A stretch of 5,557 nt of DNA from an uncultured Clostridia bacterium. Lineage in GTDB: Bacteria; Bacillota; Clostridia; TANB77; CAG-508. The position numbers and the translations under genes were made by a program. Positions 1 to 5,557 of this stretch are shown one piece after another. Location: assembly GCA_944390505.1 (NCBI GenBank), contig CALXQF010000084.1, positions 1 to 5,557 of the forward strand, read 5' to 3'. The notes beneath the pieces were generated by a model. That model saw only the letters and a list, made by a program, of their open reading frames with translations. It was not told the DNA's origin and did not search any database. How positions within the stretch are numbered: the first letter of the stretch is position 1; the number at the start of each line of letters is the position of its first letter.

Positions 1-14
1 AGGAGGAAAAAGGA

Positions 15-548
15 ATGGAATTAAAAGGATCAAAAACAGAAGCTAATTTAAGAGCTGCATTTGCTGGTGAATCAGAGGCTAGAAATAAATACACTTATTT
101 CGCAAGTGTAGCAAAAAAAGAAGGATATGAGCAAATTGCTGCTATCTTTTTAGAAACAGCTGAAAATGAAAAAGAACATGCAAAACTTCATTTTAAATAT
201 TTAAATGGAATTGGAGATACAAAATCTAATTTAGTAGATGCTGCAGCAGGTGAAAATTATGAATGGACAGACATGTATGCAAACTTTGCTAAAGTTGCAG
301 ATGAAGAAGGGTTTACTGAAATTGCAGCTACATTTAGAGGAATTGCAGAAGTAGAAAAACACCATGAAGAAAGATATAGAAAACTAATTGATAATCTTGG
401 AAATGGTGAAGTATTTAAAAAAGGAAGTATTACTGTTTGGAAATGTAGAAACTGTGGACATATTCATGTTGGTACAGAAGCTCCAACCGTTTGCCCAGTT
501 TGTAAACATCCACAATCTTATTTTGAAGTAAATTGCGAGAATTACTAA
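15..548 (+). CDS. rbr: Rubrerythrin (diiron ferritin-like peroxidase with rubredoxin tail)
   Basis: Rubrerythrins are cytoplasmic NADH-linked peroxidases that reduce hydrogen peroxide in anaerobes, receiving electrons through their own rubredoxin-type iron centre. The 177-residue protein has the usual full-length architecture. Residues about 1-135 form the four-helix ferritin-like domain, with likely diiron ligands E19 (in [12 protein letters not shown]), E52 and H55 (in ENEKEH), E80 and E83 (in AAGENYE), E114 and the H117/E118 pair. Residues about 139-173 form the rubredoxin-like domain, with C144-x2-C147 and C160-P-V-C163 as the iron knuckles. The start is fixed by a perfect AGGAGG at 1-6, eight bases before the ATG, and the N-terminus matches other rubrerythrins. 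The promoter lies left of the window, so PerR-type control cannot be judged. The gene converges with rimO. Its TAA stop touches the left end of the 547-766 inverted repeat, but the C-terminal ENY looks native. Family assignment is near certain. Confidence 0.97.
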   Translation: MELKGSKTEANLRAAFAGESEARNKYTYFASVAKKEGYEQIAAIFLETAENEKEHAKLHFKYLNGIGDTKSNLVDAAAGENYEWTDMYANFAKVADEEGFTEIAATFRGIAEVEKHHEERYRKLIDNLGNGEVFKKGSITVWKCRNCGHIHVGTEAPTVCPVCKHPQSYFEVNCENY

Positions 549-766
549 TAAAAATCTGGTCTAAAATTTGACTAAATTTATTTTATCAAAAGTAGTAGAA
601 TTGTCTTTTGAAATTTTTAAGCCTTGCGTGGGCGACCATTGTGACAGCTGTTCGAGGCATTTATGCCGAGTTACAGATGTCCAAAAGGGGAAAGGTTTTA
701 AAAATTGAAAAAGACAATTCTACTACTTTAATGATATATTATAATATTTTAGACCAGATTTTTATT
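547..766. repeat. Long interrupted inverted repeat, MITE-like or structured-RNA element
   Basis: Two arms are separated by a GC-richer core. The outer block 547-567 is the exact reverse complement of 746-766 (21 of 21). The inner block 589-609 is the exact reverse complement of 710-730 (21 of 21). A third block, 612-625, pairs with about 692-706 with one small bulge. The 21 bases at 568-588 lie opposite 15 unpaired bases at 731-745. The centre (about 621-695) is clearly less AT-rich than its surroundings and holds a hairpin of its own at 643-681. No transposase or credible ORF lies inside. TTAC occurs just outside or overlapping each end (542-545 and 766-769), a possible but weak target duplication. 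Candidate identities are a MITE-like non-autonomous element, a structured RNA gene of unknown class, or an elaborate bidirectional terminator. The A-rich left and T-rich right outer arms would permit termination in both directions. I recognise no known family. Confidence 0.7.
643..681 (+). other. Core hairpin inside the inverted-repeat element
   Basis: Read as RNA on the + strand, GACA (643-646) pairs with UGUC (678-681). CUGU (648-651) pairs with ACAG (673-676) across a single G647/A677 mismatch. GGCA (656-659) pairs with UGCC (664-667) around a UUUA loop. Between the last two stems lies an internal loop, UCGA facing GAGUU. Regular stems with small purine-rich interruptions are typical of functional RNAs, but the fold was worked out by eye and has no comparative support. 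The complementary strand can form a similar hairpin, so the transcribed strand is unknown. Confidence 0.5.
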
Positions 767-2083
767 TACAGCAAGCACCTTCGCTCTCCCAATTAAATCA
801 TATTCTCTCACATCTGTAATCTCACATTGTACAAACTGACCATTCTCTAATGGTTCACTGCTTGTAAAATAAACTACGCCATCTGTTTCTGGTGCATCCA
901 TATAACTCCTACCAACATAATATTTTTGATTTTTAGTTATTCCTTCTACTCTCACTTCTTGCAAAGTTCCTATTTTGTTTTGTAAATTCTGTTTTGAAAT
1001 CTGTTGCTGTAATTCCATAATTTTTTGATATCTACTTTTTTTCGTAGAAGGATGAATTTGCTCTTTTAATTTGGCCGCAGGAGTTCCTTCTTCTTTTGAA
1101 TACATAAAAGCACCTAATTTATCAAATTTGGCTTCTTTTAAAAATTCATATAGTTCTTCAAATTCCTCTTTCGTTTCACCTGGAAATCCCACCATTACTG
1201 TAGTACGTAAAATAACATCTGGTAGCTTATTTCTTAATTTTGCAATTAAATTTCGAATACTTTCTCCATCACTTTGCCTATTCATCCTTTTTAGCACTCT
1301 ATCTGCAATATGTTGAATCGGAATATCAAAATAATGGCAAATTTGTGGATGATTTTTCATTACTTTAATTAATTCATCTGTAATTGTTTCTGGATAAGCA
1401 TACAAAAATCGAATCCATTTAATTTCACTTATTTGACAAAGCTTTTCTAATAATTCTGCAAGCATTGGTCTACCATAAATATCTATTCCATATTTTGTAG
1501 TATCCTGTGCAGTTAAAATAATTTCTTTGTATCCTTTTTTTGCTAAATCATTTGCTTCTTCTATGATACTTTCTATTGGTCTGCTTTCTAATGGACCTCT
1601 TATTTTTGGTATTGCACAATAAGTACAGCAATTACTGCACCCATCTGCTATTTTTAAATAAGCATAATTTTTCCCTGTTGTAATCACCCTTTGCGTCCTT
1701 TGCATAAACGCAATTTTTTCTTCCTTATTTTCTACTTCAAGTAAGTCTGTAATCTGTTCCCATAATGTATCATAATCACTATATTTAATGTATAAATCCA
1801 CTTCTGGTATTGCTTTTTCTAACTCTTCTTTATATCGTTCTACTAAACATCCCATTACAATTAAGAATTGGCATTTGTCCTGTTTATATTCTGCCATTTC
1901 TAAAATCGTATTAATTGCTTCCTCTTTTGCTGATTCTATAAAACCACATGTATTAATTACAATAATATCTGCTTTTCCTGCCTCACTTACAATTTCATAA
2001 TGATTTTTTTGAAATAATGCAATTGTTTTTTCTGTGTCTACTAAATTTTTATTACATCCTAAAGATACAAAACCTACTTTCAT
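749..2083 (-). CDS. rimO: Ribosomal protein S12 methylthiotransferase RimO
   Basis: RimO is a cytoplasmic radical-SAM enzyme that adds a methylthio group to the conserved aspartate of ribosomal protein S12, using two 4Fe-4S clusters. The start at 2083 gives 444 residues, normal for the family, and the typical MKVGFVSLGCNKNLVD opening. An AAAGGGG ribosome-binding site sits at 2090-2096, so the longer in-frame start at 2116 is unlikely. The N-terminal methylthiotransferase domain carries cluster cysteines C10, C46 and C79. The radical-SAM core has C149-x3-C153-x2-C156 in DGCSNCCTYCAIPKIRG. A TRAM domain occupies about 378-440 and includes GRSYMDAPETDG, which favours RimO over MiaB or MtaB. The last five codons (NKNLV) and the stop lie wholly inside the right arm of the 547-766 inverted repeat, so the native C-terminus may have been slightly changed by that element. 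The 207-base gap to the upstream capA-like gene holds no confident promoter; a lone TATAAT on this strand is at 2233-2238. Confidence 0.97.
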   Translation of the reverse strand: MKVGFVSLGCNKNLVDTEKTIALFQKNHYEIVSEAGKADIIVINTCGFIESAKEEAINTILEMAEYKQDKCQFLIVMGCLVERYKEELEKAIPEVDLYIKYSDYDTLWEQITDLLEVENKEEKIAFMQRTQRVITTGKNYAYLKIADGCSNCCTYCAIPKIRGPLESRPIESIIEEANDLAKKGYKEIILTAQDTTKYGIDIYGRPMLAELLEKLCQISEIKWIRFLYAYPETITDELIKVMKNHPQICHYFDIPIQHIADRVLKRMNRQSDGESIRNLIAKLRNKLPDVILRTTVMVGFPGETKEEFEELYEFLKEAKFDKLGAFMYSKEEGTPAAKLKEQIHPSTKKSRYQKIMELQQQISKQNLQNKIGTLQEVRVEGITKNQKYYVGRSYMDAPETDGVVYFTSSEPLENGQFVQCEITDVREYDLIGRAKVLAVNKNLV

Positions 2084-2290
2084 ATTTAACCCCTTTATCC
2101 TTTCTTTGAAGTACAATAAACTGAATTTGTTTCAGCCAAAATTCAATTTTCTGTTATTTCAACTAGATGACATTTTTTATTTTCTACTTTGTTTTTTTCT
2201 TCATTCATTGCATTATTTCTATTATTAATTTTATTATATTTTCCTTATATAAAACTTTCTCTAAAAAATGATCACATCTTATCCCAGAAA

Positions 2291-3553
2291 TTATTCAGTC
2301 TGCCCTACTACTTCCTCTAATAAATCTAGTCCTTTTAACAATTGTTCATAAGTTTCTTTTGACACAATTTCTGTATTTCCATTTGCATATGCTTTTGCAG
2401 TTCCTTTCATATCAATTAATTCATAACGGTTTTCTGCTTGTTGACCATTATCTAGAACATAAATAGGTGTATAGTCAACTTTGCTTAATACCACTTTTCC
2501 ATCTTCTCCTCTTTTTCTTAATTCAATATTTAGTACTAATTCTACTTTGGAGTTTTCATTATTAATTGATGAAATATAATTTCCTAATGAATAAGCAATA
2601 AAAACATTATCTCCCTCTTTATTTTGTTTTATTTCCATAGGTTGAATGACTGCAGGGTGATTCCCTAAAATTACGTCTGCACCATTATCAATTAAGAACT
2701 CAGCAATTACTTTTTGTTCTTGACTTGGCTCATTTGCATAATCATCTCCCCAATGCATAATAACAATAGTAAATTCTGCATTTGCATTTGCATGTTCTAA
2801 TTCTTCTTTGGATATTTCTTTATTAAAAATGTTCAAACTTTCTAGTTCTTCTTGTGATTTATTTTCTTGATTTTCTACTCCATAAGTATAAGATAAAAAT
2901 GCAATTCTAGTGTCTTTTACTGTTTTTATTTCAATTGTTTTTTCATCTAACCTATCTCCTACTGTTGTAAAACCTAATTCTTCTAAGTAGTCTTTTGTTT
3001 CTTGTAGTCCTTCTACTCCATAGTCTAGGCTATGATTTGTACTAATACTTACTAGATTAACTCCTGAATTTTTCACTGCTTGTGCAAATTCTTTTGGACT
3101 ATTTCGATTTCCATATCCAGAATAGGAATTAGCAGTGAAACTTGTTTCCATTGTCCCTAAAATAATATCACTTCTTTGAATAAAGCTAGTAATATTTTGA
3201 AACATCGGCTCAAAAGAATAAGTTTCTGAATCTTGCCTATAGGCATCTTGTAGCATTTCTTCTCCACATAAAATATCTCCTACTGCTGAAAGTCTAATGA
3301 TATTATCTCTTGTATTACTATTGGTATCTGCTATGTTTTGGATAGTTTCTTCAAAAATAGATTCAATTTCTTTGTTTAACTCTTCTCTTTGCTCTGCTAA
3401 TAGTTTTTCGTCTTGTATATGTCGATAGGAAATTGTGCCTACACAAACAAGAATAATAACTGCTAAAATAGCTAAGAGAATTAAAAAAGTTTTGAGACTC
3501 ATAATATCTGTTAATTTTCTAATAGTACGTTTATTTCTACGATTTCTTGCCAT
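2291..3553 (-). CDS. Membrane-anchored CapA/PgsA-like protein (PGA_cap metallophosphatase fold)
   Basis: CapA-family proteins have a calcineurin-like metallophosphatase fold. Some members take part in poly-gamma-glutamate capsule synthesis or anchoring, but most clostridial homologues have no proven role. The 420-residue product starts with a basic cytoplasmic tail (1-19), then one membrane helix at about 20-41 and a charged, probably helical linker at about 44-76. The catalytic-type domain spans about 87-395 and is predicted extracellular. Family motifs appear in order: AVGDILC (90-96), TMETSF (134-139), TNHSLDYG (172-179), HWGDDY (267-272), GNHPAVIQP (297-305) and YSLGNY (321-326). The second histidine usual in GxHPHV is alanine here (A301). 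The start at 3553 is preferred over in-frame 3646 because AGGTGA lies at 3559-3564, five bases upstream, and the basic-plus-membrane N-terminus begins there. No pgsB/capB or pgsC/capC partner is visible, so a capsule role is not supported by context. Confidence 0.92.
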   Translation of the reverse strand: MARNRRNKRTIRKLTDIMSLKTFLILLAILAVIILVCVGTISYRHIQDEKLLAEQREELNKEIESIFEETIQNIADTNSNTRDNIIRLSAVGDILCGEEMLQDAYRQDSETYSFEPMFQNITSFIQRSDIILGTMETSFTANSYSGYGNRNSPKEFAQAVKNSGVNLVSISTNHSLDYGVEGLQETKDYLEELGFTTVGDRLDEKTIEIKTVKDTRIAFLSYTYGVENQENKSQEELESLNIFNKEISKEELEHANANAEFTIVIMHWGDDYANEPSQEQKVIAEFLIDNGADVILGNHPAVIQPMEIKQNKEGDNVFIAYSLGNYISSINNENSKVELVLNIELRKRGEDGKVVLSKVDYTPIYVLDNGQQAENRYELIDMKGTAKAYANGNTEIVSKETYEQLLKGLDLLEEVVGQTE

Positions 3554-3570
3554 TTGTATCACCTGCTTAT

Positions 3571-3599
3571 AATCTATCACATTTTTCGAAATAAGTAAA
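3571..3599 (-). promoter_or_regulatory. Candidate sigma-A promoter of the capA-like gene
   Basis: On the minus strand, TTTACT (3599-3594) and TAGATT (3576-3571) are separated by exactly 17 bases, and a TG one base before the -10 gives an extended -10. The expected start of transcription would fall close to the ribosome-binding site at 3559-3564, leaving a very short leader. That is unusual and lowers confidence. Confidence 0.4.
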
Positions 3600-3696
3600 C
3601 AAAAATCGACTGCAAAATTTGACAAGGTTGCCCTTAAAAAATACACCTTTACATCAAATTTTTTTCGGTGTGATTTTAAAACTTTATATTAAATAT

Positions 3697-3882
3697 AAAA
3701 ACCCCGCTTTAGCCGTAAGATGAATGAAATTTTAAGGACCTGTTTACACAGGTGGGTGTCTTGTTGAATGCTCCTGGGTTTCTTATAGAAATATATAAGC
3801 ATACACGCCACATTCAAAGGCGGACTCCCTTTTAAAATTTGTTGGTTCTAAAATTCCAGTCTACACGCACTATGCAGGGAAA
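3697..3882 (-). ncRNA. ssrS: 6S RNA, regulator of RNA polymerase holoenzyme
   Basis: 6S RNA mimics an open promoter and sequesters the housekeeping sigma-factor holoenzyme, mainly in slow growth. The minus-strand transcript folds in the 6S pattern. A closing stem pairs CCCUGC (3879-3874) with GCGGGG (3707-3702). Inside it is a large central bubble (3873-3858 opposite 3725-3708), then GGAAUUUUA (3857-3849) paired with UAAAAUUUC (3734-3726). UUGAAUG (3817-3811) pairs with CAUUCAA (3770-3764), capped by a CUUAUA/UAUAAG apical hairpin. On the 3' side, ACCUGU-GUAA-ACAGGU (3753-3738) forms a GNRA-capped hairpin. Sequence pieces such as GAACCAACA, AAGGGAGUCCGCCUUU and CACCCACCUG resemble Firmicutes 6S RNAs as I remember them. 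A U-run directly after GCGGGG suggests the 3' end. The exact 5' end is uncertain: the promoter predicts initiation about 20 bases earlier, so the precursor may be trimmed, as known for Bacillus 6S-1. Confidence 0.82.
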
Positions 3883-3909
3883 AATAAAATCTATTTGATT
3901 GTTATAATT

Positions 3910-3938
3910 ATCATAGCACAAATCAGTTAATGATGCAA
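3910..3938 (-). promoter_or_regulatory. Sigma-A promoter of 6S RNA with extended -10
   Basis: On the minus strand, TTGCAT (3938-3933) is followed after exactly 17 bases by TATGAT (3915-3910), with TG one base before the -10 hexamer (TGCTATGAT). The predicted start is near 3903, about 20 bases upstream of the 6S closing stem. Position, orientation and near-consensus hexamers make it the best promoter in the window. Confidence 0.7.
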
Positions 3939-4085
3939 ATACTTTTTTCTTGAATTTGATGAATTAATACTCAATATCTCTTGCTTTCTTTCATTTTCTT
4001 TCTTATTATCATTTCTTTTTCTTTTTTCATATTTGCATTTTTTTATATTTTATGATATCGTAATTTTATTATAAACAATTTTGCT

Positions 4086-4126
4086 TATAATAATTGGCAA
4101 TTTCTGCTACCATGCAAATTGTAGCA
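4086..4126 (+). promoter_or_regulatory. Possible -10 and operator or leader hairpin upstream of the 4158 gene
   Basis: A perfect TATAAT lies at 4086-4091, but the hexamer 17 bases upstream (ATTTTA) is a poor -35. Just downstream is an inverted repeat, TGCTAC (4105-4110) and GTAGCA (4121-4126), with a 10-base spacer. If transcription starts near 4098, the repeat lies at about +8 to +29, where it could be a repressor site or an RNA hairpin in the leader. No regulator can be named. The stretch from 3941 to 4085 upstream is otherwise a T/C-rich tract with no gene. Confidence 0.3.
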
Positions 4127-4157
4127 TACATTTAAAACGAAAAGGAGCAAAATAAAA

Positions 4158-5082
4158 ATGAAAACAAAGGAAAAAAACGCAAAAAATAAATTTTTCATTT
4201 ATTTCAAAAACAATTGGGTTCCTTTTGCACTTCTAATTATTTCTATATTGATTATTATTGTTTTATCCAGTTATTTTATTAGCAACTTTATTCGGTAAAA
4301 AAAGTCTTGAAAAAGGAATTGAAGGAATTTCAGAAGCTAGTAAAAATCCTTTATTTTCTTTAGAAAAAGTTTATTGTTACAGTAATGCAAATGCTATTAG
4401 TAAGACATCTAGTAGAGCTATGTGGAATTTAGATATTAGTCAATATACAGATATTGCATTGTTTTTAAAAATACATAATGAAAATGAAACATTAACACAA
4501 GAATTGCTACAACAGCGAAACGCAGAAAATATCAGTGTTGTTGAGCAGTCTGCTAAAACTACTATTTCTGAACTTTATATTGATCATATTCGTTTTTCTA
4601 ATACTTCTACGGGTCATCTAAGTTTCAACTATCAGCCATTTTCTAAATTTGGTAAAATAGAAGATGAAAATTTAACTGAAGAAAATGTACAATCAGACAA
4701 AATAACATTTACACTAATAGCTAATTCTGAAGATGTAGTTAGCAATACTTCTTCTAACGCACAAATCGATAAAAATTTAACCATACCAATCACACTTCGT
4801 TACTTAAACAGAAATATTCAAACAGATTATACTATTAGTAATATTACAGAACCCTTAACCTTTGATGGCAGTTTATTAAAAAGATCTTATATTCCAATCT
4901 CTTCTATTCAAAATACAGTTTCTTTTACTATACATATAAAAAATGGATTAGGTGATGAATATGTATATCAAATGAGTTTAACAATTCCTTTACAAAATGA
5001 AGAAAATACAAAAAGTATTTATGATGGAAGTTATACAGAAGAAAAAGAACTTACTAATCAATTTTTCTTATTGAATTATTAA
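4158..5082 (+). pseudogene. Membrane-anchored extracytoplasmic protein of unknown function, frameshifted
   Basis: The true start is the ATG at 4158, preceded by AAGGAG at 4142-4147. The first 46 codons encode a lysine-rich tail (1-11) and a membrane segment (about 20-45, NNWVPFALLIISILIIIVL and on), then stop at TAA 4296-4298. The rest of the protein continues one frame over, from open codons at 4252 to the TAA at 5080-5082. One extra base between 4252 and 4295 explains this; removing one base near 4291-4293 would give a continuous product of about 306 residues (SNFIG-KKSLEKGIEG). The downstream part (about 260 residues) has no further membrane segment and looks like an exported beta-rich ectodomain, with ISQYTDIALFLKIHNEN, an ISELYIDHI segment and VSFTIHIKNGLGDEYVYQMSLTIPL near the end. 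I recall similar uncharacterised proteins in gut Clostridia but cannot name a domain. Coding appearance is good after the lesion, so decay is recent or the shift is a sequencing error. Confidence 0.72.
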
Positions 5083-5092
5083 TGTCTATTAT

Positions 5093-5117
5093 AAATGTTA
5101 CTTTAAAGTAAGCATTT
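5093..5117. repeat. Near-perfect loopless palindrome after the 4158 gene
   Basis: AAATGTTACTTT (5093-5104) is followed directly by AAAGTAAGCATTT (5105-5117), its reverse complement apart from one extra base. There is no spacer and no T-run after it, so it is a poor intrinsic terminator. It resembles a dyad protein-binding site or a palindromic remnant, and lies 11 bases past the stop codon. Confidence 0.4.
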
Positions 5118-5130
5118 CGTTTCCATTATC

Positions 5131-5174
5131 AAAAAGAGACTTTAGAAATTATCGTTATCTAAGGTCTCTTTTTT
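5131..5174. terminator. Bidirectional intrinsic terminator
   Basis: The left arm 5131-5146 (AAAAAGAGACTTTAGA) pairs with 5158-5173 over 16 positions with one G-T wobble, leaving an 11-base loop. The + strand ends in a run of T and the - strand likewise, so it can stop transcription from the + gene ending at 5082 and from the minus-strand gene ending at 5187. The convergent arrangement matches this role. Confidence 0.9.
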
Positions 5175-5186
5175 GATCAAAAATTA

Positions 5187-5557
5187 TTATATATCATCTG
5201 CTTCTATTCTGAAATCTTTGAAGTTAGCTACATCTGCAGTTGTAGTAGAATTTAATTGCTCAGTTCCTCCTGCTGGTATTGTTGGCATTACAGGATATGT
5301 TACATCAATTACTTCATCGTTTTCTCCTAGAAGTGTTAATTTTACAATTTATGCTTCATGGTCTGTACTAGCATTATTTTTAACATCTGCTAATATTACA
5401 GTTCTACCATTTTGGCTTGTAACTTGAATGTTACTAATTTCTAGGTTGTTGTATGTTTTACACCTTGTAGATCTTCACTAGTATTTAGTTTGGTTCCATC
5501 ATTTAATTCTGTTGTATATTTTTCTTCATTTGCTGTATTTGTAGTGTTCGTTGTAGA
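5187..5557 (-). pseudogene. FxLYD-like surface/lipoprotein gene, C-terminal part, broken and partial
   Basis: Minus-strand translation from the right edge gives a low-complexity S/T/N-rich linker, then KYTTELNDGTKLNTSEDLQG, and stops at TAG 5443-5441. One frame over, the product resumes as KTYNNLEISNIQVTSQNGRT, followed by VILADVKNNAS. It then meets an in-frame TAA (5351-5349) and continues IVKLTLLGENDEVIDV and IPAGGTEQLNS to a final stop at 5189-5187. The order (short beta strand, ADVKNN, LxLLGxxxEVI, IPAGGT) fits FxLYD-type beta-sandwich domains of Gram-positive exported proteins. A one-base loss in the A-run at 5456-5459 explains the shift: GTA-AAA-ACA-TAC restores it. The stop is explained by one C-to-T change from CAA, which would restore glutamine. 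The start and any signal peptide or lipobox lie beyond the window. Two independent lesions make real decay more likely than a single sequencing error. Confidence 0.75.

Noticed and set aside
608..796. 62-residue + strand reading frame
   Set aside because: It lies mostly inside the inverted-repeat element and the antisense of rimO, has no ribosome-binding site and shows no protein-like pattern.
1071..1316. + strand reading frames opposite rimO (also 1788-2000 and 2034-2228)
   Set aside because: They are antisense shadows of rimO and its upstream region; rimO is unambiguous by its motifs.
2143..2208. 21-codon minus-strand ORF (MNEEKNKVENKK...) between capA-like and rimO
   Set aside because: It has no ribosome-binding site at a usable distance and the composition is that of A-rich spacer.
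2263..2280. Weak AAGATG-TGAT-CATTTTTT hairpin after the capA-like gene on the minus strand
   Set aside because: The stem is six pairs, nearly all A-U or G-U. It could assist termination but is too weak to call.
3554..3646. N-terminal extension of the CapA-like protein to a start at 3646
   Set aside because: The start at 3553 has a proper ribosome-binding site and begins a classic basic-plus-membrane N-terminus. The extension covers the candidate promoter.
3976..4028. T/C-rich tract
   Set aside because: It is not periodic and shows no repeat unit. It is best read as biased intergenic spacer.
4290..4304. Programmed +1 frameshift at CGG-TAA
   Set aside because: There is no prfB-like slippery codon pair or internal Shine-Dalgarno stimulator, and re-pairing of the Arg tRNA on GGT would be poor. 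A simple indel is the cheaper explanation.
4258..5082. Independent gene starting at TTG 4258
   Set aside because: There is no ribosome-binding site before 4258. The ATG at 4158 has one and supplies the expected membrane anchor, so this is the distal part of a frameshifted gene.
5173..5427. 84-residue + strand reading frame
   Set aside because: It is the antisense of the FxLYD-like pseudogene, whose minus-strand translation is clearly protein-like.

Overview
The window is strongly AT-rich. Gene content, purine-rich Shine-Dalgarno sites and protein sequences point to a low-GC Gram-positive anaerobe, most likely a gut-type member of Clostridia. Rubrerythrin (anaerobic oxidative-stress defence), a Firmicutes-type 6S RNA and small exported proteins with one membrane anchor all fit. 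The genus cannot be fixed from the sequence alone.

Layout, left to right. (1) 15-548, + strand: rubrerythrin. (2) 547-766: a roughly 220-bp interrupted inverted repeat with two perfect 21-bp arm blocks and a GC-richer core that folds into its own hairpin. It fills the gap between the convergent rubrerythrin and rimO genes, and its right arm supplies the last five codons and the stop of rimO. It looks like a small MITE-like element or an undescribed structured RNA, and is the least explained object here. (3) 749-2083, - strand: rimO, the ribosomal protein S12 methylthiotransferase. (4) 2291-3553, - strand: a membrane-anchored CapA/PgsA-like metallophosphatase-fold protein with a candidate promoter just upstream. 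(5) about 3697-3882, - strand: 6S RNA (ssrS), with a good extended -10 promoter at 3910-3938. (6) 4158-5082, + strand: an exported or anchored protein of unknown function, broken by a one-base frameshift inside its N-terminal membrane segment. (7) 5131-5174: a strong bidirectional terminator. (8) 5187-5557, - strand: the C-terminal part of an FxLYD-like surface-protein gene with one frameshift and one in-frame stop, running off the right edge.

The minus-strand block reads 6S RNA, then capA-like, then rimO. All three are co-directional, but spacing and separate promoter-like sites suggest they are not one simple operon. The right third holds two accessory envelope-type genes, both damaged, facing each other across a shared terminator. 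This suggests a region under relaxed selection, unless the frameshifts are assembly errors. No CRISPR array, tRNA, rRNA or transposase gene was seen.
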